In this document: positions 11,324 through 20,537 of the stretch, piece by piece
Layout: every line of letters starts with the position of its first letter
How positions within the stretch are numbered: position 1 is the stretch's first letter
Origin: Umbilicaria muhlenbergii
Taxonomy: Eukaryota > Ascomycota > Lecanoromycetes > Umbilicariales > Umbilicariaceae
Length of the DNA stretch: 64,000 bases
Direction of reading: 5' to 3'
Assembly (NCBI GenBank): GCA_000611775.1
Contig: KK106984.1
Span: 4,317,341 to 4,381,340, forward strand
The notes under the pieces: generated by a model
Told to the model about the DNA's origin: nothing
Seen by the model: the letters and a program-made list of their open reading frames with translations, nothing else
The model's database searches: none
Program-made: the position numbers and the translations under genes

Positions 11324-11840
11324 AAGTGGAATGATAAATACTGGCGTCTGATTGATTATCTGGATGATACCTGGTTCCGCCTTCTCAAAACCCGCTTTGT
11401 TAGAGCCTGGACCAATCAAGTTATGCATTTCAATACCCTAGTGACCTCTCATGGCGAAGGCAGTCACGCTGTGCTGAAACAGGCCTTTGAAATGAGCTCT
11501 GGAGACCTTTTACAGGTTTTAGAGAGTATAAAGCTCATCCTGACAAATCAGCTGCATCAGTATACGTCTTGAGTTGAAAGAGCAAGGACTCGCATGGGTG
11601 ATCACCATAATATTGAGGTTTTTAGGCAGCTCGGCCGACGGATCAGTCCTGAAGCCCTTAACCTGATGCTTAAGCAGTGGGATATGAACAGCCGAGGACC
11701 TGAACCATCAGCCTGCTCAGAGGTATTCCACCGTACGACTGGTCTCCTATGCAGCCATGAACTTCAGTGATGCGTGGAGACAGGCGTCCTTTCAACACCA
11801 GATGATATTCATCCTCACTGACACCTCTGAGACCACCTGC
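11324..11840 (+). pseudogene. MULE transposase C-terminal fragment, broken
   Basis: The plus frame reads WFRLLKTRFVRAWTNQVMHF, then TSHGEGSHAVLKQAF, SSGDLLQVLESI and, after an in-frame TGA at 11,570, VERARTRM...EVFRQLGRRISPEAL. The TS-x-x-EG-x-HA-x-LK block followed by SGDL is the C-terminal signature of fungal MULE/Hop-type transposases. Further TGA codons interrupt at 11,768 and beyond; the first probably replaces CGA (Arg). The DDE catalytic region and zinc-binding N-terminus are absent, so the element lost at least its 5' half. In the same frame set, 11,890-12,229 encodes an acidic then Arg/Gly-rich tail (GGRGRGRQPE) that may be the protein's end. Confidence 0.75.
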
Positions 11841-12774
11841 CAGACATTCTTCCTCATTCTTCTCTTTCTCCTTCTCCTCCGGCATCTATTAGGGCAGATT
11901 CACCAGCTGCAGAGCCAGTTCCAGCCTCAGAGCATGCTTCAGAGCAAGTACTAGACCCACAACTGACAGCCCTAGGACAGGTTAGCCATATTCAAGACCC
12001 TGAGGTCATTCAAAGGCAGCGGGGTGGTGGGAGAGGCCGGGGCAGGCAGCCAGAGAGCTCAACCCAGCGGGACTACTCCCTCTTTGAGATTGTGGAGCAT
12101 GCTGCTCACGTTAGGGACCGACAGCAGTCTCAACAGGCCTCACAACAGCTGCTTGCTGAGGCGGCTTCCTCTGGAGAGACCCAGAGAGCACTGAGAGGCG
12201 GAGGACGAGGAGGGCGGCGAAGGCAGTGAGGGCAGAGAGGGCGGAGAAGGCAGAGAGGGTGAGGGCAGCAACAGGAGGAGGCATCAGAGCAGGCCTCTGA
12301 AGAGGCTGCTGCAGAGCAGACAACCCTCTCTCAGTTTGCTGACTTTGCCCCTGTGGCGAACCATCTCAGCGATATGAGATCTCAGGGGCAGCGAGGGCAG
12401 CGAGCTCAGGGGGCTCCTTCCTAACAAGGGGTCCCAGAAGGCCTGGTGGGGTCGTTCCAGCTTGCCAGTCAGTGATCCACTGCATGGCAGGCTGGGCAGA
12501 ATTGGGCAGCACTTCGTTGACTGAGGCCACCCCAGAAATTTGGTAGGAGGGGGGGGTGGGGCGGTGTCAACAGCGGCGGCGACGAGCCAGCTGTTATAGT
12601 GGGGTTGAGGCGGCAAGGCAGGAGGGCGGTGAGGTGAGGGGTGAGTGGCAGTCTCCTAGTCAATATTAGCTAGATCTCCATAAATTGGGCATGAAAAACG
12701 CGTGAAAACAAGCGTTCAAAAGCACTTGAAAGCATGCCTTGATATCTGAAACATAAAAAAAACGAATTCTTGAA

Positions 12775-12869
12775 GTAACTGCCCGATTAGGCTAGCGTGG
12801 GGGGGGTGTCAATGTATTAAAAGAAGGGGTGTCAATGTATTAAGGGGGGGTGTCATTTTACGAGGACCC
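12775..12869 (-). repeat. right terminal inverted repeat
   Basis: Mirror of the left end with three TGACACCCC motifs. The outermost 25 bp are identical to the left end. An 8-bp insertion (acgctagc in the inverted sense) separates the motif array from cctaatcggg. Confidence 0.85.
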
Positions 12870-12878
12870 TTCTTGAAC

Positions 12879-13245
12879 CTTCCTATTTTCCAGATTGGGC
12901 CACTCCCTCGGGATCCAGAGATTCCGACAAGGAGGCGCAAATCGGCAAGAAATGCGGTGCAGCTCGGATGAGCACTTCTTCAATGCCGAGGTTCCGACAG
13001 TGTCCGCTTTCTTACACGTTTAAGGCAACAGATGCATTGATTATTCTTTGGTGCACAATCGCATATACGAATAATTACGCTATAAACTTGCATGCATATA
13101 TGTATTGAGCGCCAAGAAACCTGCTTTCGACTTCAGCTAACTCCCATGTGGATCCAGTCTATTTGATACAGTGAGCTACCTCTCTTATGCTGATTGTTGG
13201 TAGAGCAGACATAAGATAGCGAGGGCATTAGAGCCCGCATCAAAC
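12879..13245. other. no gene seen; 3' flank of FAD oxidase
   Basis: No coding or structural signal recognised between the element and the stop codon of the minus-strand oxidase gene. Confidence 0.5.
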
Positions 13246-15072
13246 TCAAGTCCCAATAGCCTGCGGATTCCAGAAAACATCGTGGGGATCAACTTCCTTC
13301 TTTATGGCGAGTAGCCGATTATAAAGGTCGGAGCCGTAATAGAGTTCGTGAGCTGTTTGTGGGCTTAGGCTCGGATCAACGTAGTTCAGATAGGCTCCGA
13401 AGGAGGTCTGAGGCTGGGCTGAGACTAAAGCGTTACTCAAGCCGTCTATAAACGGGGTGGTTCCGCTCGGAAACGGCGAAGCAGTTTGGGCAGCGTAGCC
13501 GTAGTGCTGGAACACCCAGAGACTGCTGCGGTCGCTATAGGCGGCGAAGTTGATGTCCTTGTTGTTTATCTGCGAATCTGGACCTCCATAGAGGTTGATG
13601 ATAGAGAACCACGGCTAAAGGGAAAATTAATACGAGTAAGTTCACAAGAAGTGGAAGGACTGACGCTTGGGGGATTGACACCGTTCTGAATGATGTAGTT
13701 GAAATAGCTTGTGAGAGCCTCGGCGGTAAGCGGAGCGCTTTCAGGGCTTGTAATGCTCTTGGCAAACTACAGCATGTTAAACATGCCTGCGAAAGAAAGG
13801 GAGAGCACCAACAAAGTTATCATGTGCATTGTAATTCGTGAGCGGTTGTTGCAATGACTGGCCAGCAAGCAGGGTCAGGCTTTTGATCCAGTCGACTACT
13901 TGTACGCTTTGGGACGATGGTGTTGGTAGTCCGCGTAACAATTCAGGTGCAATCTATCCGACGTCGCATCAGCTCTATCTCAAGATGTTGTGGAGAAGGA
14001 AGGTGGACCTTGTTGTTGAATTCATCCAAAGCCCCTAGGTAGGTGCCGCCGATAGTGAAGCCCTGGCCATCGAGATATGATCCAAAGCCAATCTTTCGAT
14101 CGACGACAGATGCATTGCGAGCAAAACCTTGGATGTGAAGAAATGCATCGGTGGAAGCCTTGGCGGATACAAACATCCCAGGGATACCGAAAGACCAATT
14201 TATTACAGTAGATGGAGCAGGCTCCGTCTGCAGGTAGAAGTTGATGACAATACCAAACGCATCTGCTGCTCCACGAAGGGCCTATAACATGTGAGCAGAC
14301 TAATTGAAGCTAGGTAAGAATACTGACATAGTATATTTCAGGATATGCAGTCGAAGTAGTATGGATGAAGCTACCATTCGCAAGCACTACATCGAGCCCC
14401 ACGATAGTATCCAATGCCAGCCCCCACATACGAGAATCATAGCCGAAGCCTCCATGAGTGAAATGGCCACCGATGCCGACCCTATACTGTTTTAGCAAAG
14501 ACGTAGAACCCTTTACAGTAGCACAAGGTAGCATGGAAACAACATAGTTGGAGTATCACTCACCCAGGGCATGTTCCGTGCGGGAGGGCACGCTGTGCTT
14601 GATTGAATATCCCCAGAGCCAAATTACCTAGTCGAACGCCACCTCCTACTGTTGCAATACCAGTAGCATTGTCGACACTGATATTCTGGAGCGGCTCCAG
14701 GTCAACGATCAGACTTCCATTCTTACCCCCGGAGCTGTACGAAGCATATGAGTGGCCCCCGCTTTTTGCTTGTACTTTGACGCCGGACCTGCAGGCGCAT
14801 TTGACGGCATCGGAGACATGTTGAGGAGTAGTGGGGAGAACTATAACCGCCGGCGTATATGGGAGTCGGACATTGTATGGCTGAGCAAGCTGCGCGAAAT
14901 CCGGGGATGACAACAAACTTATGGGTACGCTGGCATTCCCTAGACAGTCCACTAATGTAGGTGCACGATGTGACGAACCATGGCCACGGGAGGCTTCGGC
15001 CTCCGGAAATGGAGCTGCGGAGACGCCGATGCTGGCTAGAAGGAAGACTGCCGAGAAGGAATTGAGTAACAT
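13246..15072 (-). CDS. secreted berberine-bridge-type FAD oxidase
   Basis: Six exons join in frame: 15072-14564, 14481-14328, 14281-14009, 13953-13813, 13766-13665, 13614-13246. They total 1,548 nt (515 aa). A signal peptide opens the protein (MLLNSFSAVFLLASIGVSAA). The PCMH FAD-binding domain follows, with KSGGHSYASY (His107) and HGTCPGVGIGGH (Cys168); the C-terminal BBE domain ends in VDPHDVFWNPQAIGT. In this family such a His and Cys pair, about 60 residues apart, attaches FAD bicovalently, as in glucooligosaccharide oxidase. The likely reaction is oxygen-dependent oxidation of a sugar or secondary metabolite outside the cell; the substrate cannot be told. All five introns are 46-82 nt with GT..AG ends. 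It stands alone, with no biosynthetic neighbours, and appears intact. Confidence 0.92.
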
Positions 15073-15906
15073 ATCTCTTCGACACTTGCAAGACGAAGTA
15101 CCGCGAGGCAGGAGTTGAAGAAGGCTGCGAGCTTGTCTCAACAACACAGCAACAGAGGTGTTGCAATTGAGCGAGCCAGAACAATGAGTAGAGATTGAAG
15201 AAAGAAAGTCGGGCTATCCCAATCCAGAGACTGTCATTCCCTTTGCAGGACAAAGCAACTCCACCATTTTCCTGGAGCGAACACGAGGTATTTAACATCT
15301 TCATTGCCAATATAGAGATGATCATAAGGCCGAAAAGTTGGGGTACACAATAGAGCTGACTGTCAGACAAGCAGTCAGCTCCGCAGTTGTAGGAGTAGAA
15401 TACGAAAAGCAAGGGACACCTGCAACGCCAAGCTTGCTGCACGGGGTAACATAAGCGACAATGTGACCTGATATCGATGCACCGTCAAGATGGTACGGTG
15501 CAATAAGACTTGGAACAGTGCACATTGTTGGAACAGAAACATTAGAGTAGTAGAGGGAGGGTGCTGGATTCGTTTAGCGCCAGCTTCAGGTGACCTTTCA
15601 CATCGTTCCCGCCACTTCCACATCGATATCCTCATCCTCGCCATCAATGAAAGCACTAGGCAAATGTTGTTGTCACATCTCTTCCCTAGCAATGCATCAA
15701 CGCTACCGCTTAATCGATGTGCTATTCTGTGAGTCTTTTGAAGCATTGCGTGTGCGTGGCCCATAGTTACTCACACCCACTGGTCTGTCGCCCTGCCTAG
15801 TCACAAATATCCAACATTATTGTCATCTTTGCGTCCGATTTCTTGCAGACTACGATGAGCTACTGCAAGAAGCTACTGCAAGAAGCTACCTGCGCCTTCT
15901 GCCCAA
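15073..15906. other. upstream region of FAD oxidase, no gene
   Basis: Frames overlap here on both strands (for example 15375-15764 minus) without any recognisable protein. Probably promoter and intergenic DNA. A short direct repeat, gctactgcaagaa, occurs in tandem near 15,861. Confidence 0.5.
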
Positions 15907-15908
15907 TA

Positions 15909-16309
15909 GAGGGATTTCGCAACCCCTGCTCAGGTCATCGAGCATATTTCTGACCGTGCACGGTTTTAAACCAGAAGTGGGAAGACGGAGTTCTTAGTAC
16001 GTGTAGAATCAATTACATACCGATTAGGTATCAAGCATGCATATGCTCAGTCCAGAAATTTGCTTGAGGGGTGTGTATATTTGCTCGACTGTCGAGCAAA
16101 TTTAAGGTTTCAACTTTAAGGTACAGGTTCTGATTGGCAGACTGCTGAAACTGTATTCTTGACTAGTCGTGGTGACGCGTACTAAAATCTAGCGGCAGGA
16201 AGCTGAACTCCGCCTTGCCTGTTTTGCTGAAATAATCGATTTTAGTATAATACGGCGTGCACGGACAGAAATATGCTCGATGTTCTGAGCAGGGGCTGCG
16301 AAATCCCTC
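15909..16309. mobile_element. MITE candidate, 53-bp inverted ends with TA flanks
   Basis: Sequences 15908-15962 and 16256-16310 are inverted repeats with about 51 of 55 positions matching (start GAGGGATTTCGCA). Both ends sit directly next to TA, the target duplication of Tc1/mariner elements. The roughly 290-bp interior has no coding frame and holds an 11-bp-arm perfect palindrome at 16,079-16,101. The size and structure fit a non-autonomous mariner-type element. No second copy is present in the window, so mobility is inferred only from structure. Confidence 0.65.
16079..16101. repeat. perfect palindrome inside the MITE candidate
   Basis: ATTTGCTCGAC and GTCGAGCAAAT face each other across a single T. 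It could form a tight cruciform or be a dimeric protein site; nothing else decides its role. Confidence 0.8.
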
Positions 16310-16913
16310 TAGTAATGTCAATGTTCTTTCTCCACCTTGCGGCTGTTGCGCTCCATACTCCAAAGCTGGAGAAGCTAGACACTTTTCGCACCCCGGCAAA
16401 AATCCTCCCACGGAGTCGGCGCATTCACTTTCCGCGCGGTTGGCTGGGGTCTGCTTCGCCACATCACGCGGCAGTCTGACGTGATGATCCCATCCGACCA
16501 TTCGTAATCCGGGGTAGCGCTCGGACGAATGAGTACCTTGGTGGACAGATGCGACTTCCAACCGCGTGGATTTGAATACTGTCTTCCCTGACAACGAGCC
16601 TCAAACTCGCTTTGCATCGGCCGATCTACAAAAGTCCGATAAACATGCTCAAAAATATGCTCAAAACTTGACCAGGTCTATTGTCGCATCGAAAGATCGA
16701 TACGACGACCAGTGGGTATCAGCGAATGAAATCGTTGATATGTCAGTTCAACGCACTATTAAAGAGACTCGCTGTTCCTACGAAGAACGATGCCTCAAGC
16801 TTACCCTCACTCTCAAATAACTATTCTACGCGCTTATCGAGACATTGACTCGTGCCTTCACAAGGTTGTTGCATACCCAGCGAAGCTATCAACCACAAAC
16901 CCTCCATCCAGCA
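16310..16913. other. promoter region, no gene
   Basis: No convincing frame. This is the presumed upstream region of the plus-strand thioredoxin-reductase-like gene. Confidence 0.5.
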
Positions 16914-17923
16914 ATGGCATCCACCCCCTCCCCCACCGTCAACGTCCTCATCATCGGTGGCGGCCCCGCCGGCCTATCCACAGCCCTCAGTCTCTGCCGC
17001 ATCCGCCTTACCGCAGTAGTATCCGACTCCGGCCTCTACCGCAACGCCGCAACCAGCCACATGCACTACGTCCCCACCTTGGACCACTCAGACCCCAGCG
17101 CCTACCGCTCAGCCGGCAGATCCGAGCTCACTCAGGGCCGCTACAACACCGTGAAATTTGCTGACGTGGCCATTCAGTCTGTCCGCAAAGCCGAGGCCGG
17201 CGGCTGCTTCATAGCGGTCGATGCTACGGGGAAGGAATGGACGGGGAAGAAATTGGTGCTGGCGACGGGGGTGAGGGATGTTATGCCTGATATTCCCGGT
17301 TATGCGGACTGCTGGGGTAAATTAATGCCAGTTGGCCCCCCTCCGCCGTCCTTCGAGTAAAGCAGTGCAATACTGTTCTACCCAGCTACCACTGCCTCTT
17401 CTGCCACGGCTTCGAAGACAGCAACGCCCCCTCCGCCGGCGTCCTAGCCATAAACCCCATGACCCCCGCCTTCGCCAACCACAGCGCTCGCCTCGCCAGC
17501 CAGTTCGCCCAGACCGTCGTCATCTACACCAAAGGGTCTGAAGAACTGGCGCACGAGATCAATGCCCTGGTACAGAAGAAACCGAATATCAAACTCGACT
17601 CCAGACCGATCTCACGACTCACTACCACCGGCCCGCACGCAAACGTAACAGTCGAGTTCGCAGATGGTGGAGCCGCTCATCATGCGTTCCTGGCTCATTC
17701 GCCGACAACGGTGCCGAATGTGGAGTTTGCGAAGGGGTTGGGGCTCGAGCTTACGGAGTTGGTGAGGAAGGTTAAGACGCTGATGCCGTTTTTTGAAACT
17801 AGTGTTAAAGGTTGCTTTGCTGTGGGTGATTGTGGGAACCCGTTGAAGGCTGTGGCGCTGGGAGTGGCGGCGGGTGCTAGCTGTGCGGCTGGTGTTGCAG
17901 CGCAGATCTTGTTGGCGGATTAG
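16914..17923 (+). CDS. thioredoxin-reductase-like FAD/NAD(P)-binding oxidoreductase
   Basis: The N-terminal FAD-binding motif VLIIGGGPAGLSTALSLCRI lies at residues 9-28. A second-domain linker (LVLATGVRDVMPDIPGYADCW) and a redox motif CLFCHGFED follow, then a C-terminal FAD motif (KGCFAVGDCGNPLKAVALGV). This order matches the small fungal thioredoxin-reductase-like family that includes GliT, which reduces or oxidises dithiols using NADPH. The frame changes between about 17,316 and 17,360, so an intron is needed. The best join I found is 17,317-17,357 (41 nt, gt..ag), which is short, so the exact boundary is uncertain. An in-frame ATG also exists at 16,845; 16,914 is chosen because the FAD motif starts soon after. 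No gliotoxin-type cluster surrounds it. Confidence 0.85.
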
Positions 17924-18592
17924 GGTTTGGTGACGCGCTTGCGGTATCAGGAATTTGCTCAAGGGTCTGGGGCGGCTCCTCAAATTGGCTGCTCGGTTTG
18001 TTCTTTTTGGTGATGCACTTGGTTTCGCCTTGGGTAAGGGCTAGGTGGAGGACTGGGTCAAATTAGGTAGGCCTAAACTAACTAATGGAAACGAACGTCT
18101 TTCCCGCAGCCCGAGAGAGCGTCTATCGACAGGGGCATTGCAATCTGTTCGAGTCCGGGAACATAACCTCCATTCAATTTGACCGGATCTTCCTATGTCA
18201 GCTAGCTTATTTCCTCTTACTTCGTCTACTCCAATTTTCTCATCGTGTCCATCTCCCACCCTATCTTCGCGTCCCGTATAATCATCCATGTGTTCGAAGC
18301 CATGGCTGTTTGCACGCCTTGCCCGCTTCTCTCCAATCCAAAAGCCCCCCGATCCCGCACTCTCCTCGCCTTGGGCAACTGCACCAGCGACTCTACTAAA
18401 TGTGGGTTTAGTGGTCGCGAAAGCGATAAGGCGAGGACTTTGCGGTTTGTGTCTGCGGGACATCCGTTACGGTGAGAAGGAAGGAACTTTGGGGACATTC
18501 TGACATGTGCGTGTGCGGTCGTGGGGAGAAAGAAAGATATGAAAAGAGTGCAGAATGCAAATGGTTCTGTGCCATGGCCGTGGCACCAACCG
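17924..18592. other. no supported gene
   Basis: Frames on both strands overlap between 18,041 and 18,503 without a recognisable domain. Intergenic DNA leading into the tandem repeat array. Confidence 0.4.
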
Positions 18593-19530
18593 GACTAGTG
18601 TTTCATCAGGCAGTCAGAAGGTCGTTCGAGTCGGATATGGCGTGTGTCGAAGAGCGGGCGGCCAGTCGTACGAAGTCCATTCGGTATTCATGTAAGTCAA
18701 CCTTTCCGCTTGTCCGAGACTGCTTTCCTCCATATCTTGTTTCATAGCTTTTGTTCACTGCTGCTGAAACGGAGAACATAGGTAGTAGCTTGGTCCTGGG
18801 GTTTGAAGGTTGTTAGAGCAGGATTTGGTGTGGGAAAGGGCAGGCAGCTTATCGTACCAAAGTGCTTTGATATACATGTAAGACAACCTTTCCGCTTGCC
18901 TGAGCCTGCTCCTCGGTGTCATATTTCACGGCCTTTAGTTCACTGCTGCTGAAACCTAGGACGAAGGCAGCAGCTGGGTCAGGGGCTCAGCTGATCGTTT
19001 GAGCAGGATCTGGCGGTGGGGATGAGCAGGCAGCCAGTTGTACGAGGTTCTCCATTATCCATATACCACATTCTTCCCGCTTGTCTGAGACTGTCCTCCA
19101 CGGTATCTTGTCTCATAGCATTTATTCACTGCTGGCAGAACGGAGAACGAAGGCATCAGCTCAGTCCCGAGGTTTGAAAGGCCGTTAGAGCAGGGTTCGA
19201 CGGTGGGAAAGAACAGGCAGCTAGTCGTACAAAGTGCTTTGACATACGTGTAAGGCAATCTTTCCGCTTGTCTGAGATTGCTTTCCTTGGCATCTTGTTT
19301 CACAACCCTTATTCACTGCTGCTGAAACAGAGAACGGAGGCAGCAGCTCCGTCCTGGAGTTTGAATGGTCGTTAAAGCAGGATTTGTCGGTGCGAAAGAG
19401 CGGGCAGCTAATCATATGATGTGCTTTGATATATCTGTAAGACCACCTTTCCGCTTGTCTCAGACTGCTTTCCTCGGTATCCTGTTTCACAGCTATTGCT
19501 ATAATGCTGCTCAAACGGAGAACGAAAGCG
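18593..19530. repeat. tandem array of about five 186-bp units
   Basis: The core word ccgcttg, with its flanks, recurs at 18,707, 18,893, 19,078, 19,265 and 19,452 (core coordinates), giving periods of 186, 185, 187 and 187 bp. Each unit also repeats ttcactgctg(ct)(tg)gaaac, gagaacg...ggcagcagct, gggtttgaa, and gagcaggcagc in the same order. Units are clearly diverged by substitutions, so the array is old. No continuous coding frame spans it, because the period is not a constant multiple of three. The unit length is close to a nucleosome repeat. The array ends about 220 bp before the next gene. Confidence 0.9.
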
Positions 19531-19753
19531 TCAGTTAGGCCCCCACCGTCAGTTCCAGGGCTCAGAGTCTATCAAGAAGACCGGTCCGGCAGTCATCGTG
19601 CTCTTATCCATCACATTCAAGCATTCCAAGATCGTCTACCTACCTGACTCAATCACGATCACTTGCGGACGCCGCGAAAAGAGCCCTCTGAGTCTACAAC
19701 GATAACACCTCGCCTTAGCCCAAGGCCACACTGAGATTCAGTAAGCCGCGGAT

Positions 19754-20537
19754 ATGTCTCTTGTTCCTTTCCAACTTCCGTTCCACCCATGGAATCAGGC
19801 CCTGGTACCGGATTTTGAAGATGGCCCAGATCCGCCCTTCAGGTGGAGCAAGGCGTTGCTTGAAGAGCTGAAAGGAGTGATGCCTTCGAATAATGTTTCG
19901 CCACTTTCCGAGGAAGAAGACGCAAACAAAATCATCAGGATCACGGCTATCGCAAATCATCTTTCATGGAAGTGCGGGGGATCGGTCATCCCTGAAGTTA
20001 CCAGTTTTGAAATGCAGATGCTCACTTCTGGTAAAGCTCTCACATCTTTCCCATGCAATCATAATAAACGTCATTGACAAATGTTTTCTAGGGCCTACGG
20101 GACAATTCTGGACTAGAACCATGGAGGACCGCTTGATAGAGCTCTGTCTTGGTAGCAGCAGTTGGCGGACGATCATGAACCGTCTCGATGATGAATTCAA
20201 ACCCGAATGGGTCTTCCCGAATGCGACCCTAATACAGGAAGACCTTTATCGAAAGCGGCAGGAGATTGTGCTCTCAGGTTAGACATTGAGGACGTATTGA
20301 AGGATGACAACTGACAGCTATCTTTTAGAGGAGGCGGGAAGGGATAGGCCGAAATTTTGGACTCAACAAATGGAGAAACGCCTGAGCCAACTCAAGAACG
20401 TGGAACAGAGGTGGGACTATGAGATCATTAATACTCTCTCCAATGAATTCCCCCAACTCCGACGCATAGAGGAGACGGTACATAAGCTGCGGCAAATCTC
20501 GTGGCGCGCTCGGCAGGAAATTGACATAGGTGGATGA
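19754..20537 (+). CDS. small protein with three Trp-rich SANT/Myb-like segments
   Basis: Three exons (19754-20030, 20092-20277, 20329-20537) total 672 nt, giving 223 aa. Both introns have gt..ag ends and the phases match. Three similar segments occur. The first begins FRWSKALLEELKG, the second FWTRTMEDRLIELCLGSSSW, the third FWTQQMEKRLSQLKN. Each shows a Trp, a helix with Leu spacing, a second Trp and a third helix (for example RTIMNRLDDEF and YEIINTLSNEF). This layout resembles SANT/Myb or trihelix DNA-binding domains, so a chromatin or DNA-binding role is possible. There is no nuclear signal or other domain. Family assignment is tentative, but the exon structure argues for a real gene. Confidence 0.7.

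Larger units (their letters stand above)
10964..12869. mobile_element. Mutator-like element (MULE), degenerate
   Basis: The 1,906-bp segment begins GGGTCCTCGTAAAATGACAC and ends with its exact reverse complement; the first and last 25 bp are perfect inverted repeats. The identical 9-mer ttcttgaac flanks it at 10,955-10,963 and 12,870-12,878, the target-duplication length typical of Mutator-like elements. Both ends continue with iterated TGACACCCCC motifs. The interior encodes a fragment resembling the C-terminal part of fungal MULE transposases, broken by stops. The catalytic half is not visible, so this copy cannot move on its own. The perfect ends and intact duplication suggest insertion more recent than the decay of the interior, or mobilisation by another copy. 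Confidence 0.88.

Noticed and set aside
19055-19514. Repeated 62-residue pattern (LRQAER) on the minus strand
   Set aside because: Follows from the 186-bp tandem repeat; the frame breaks where the period is 187, so it is not one protein.
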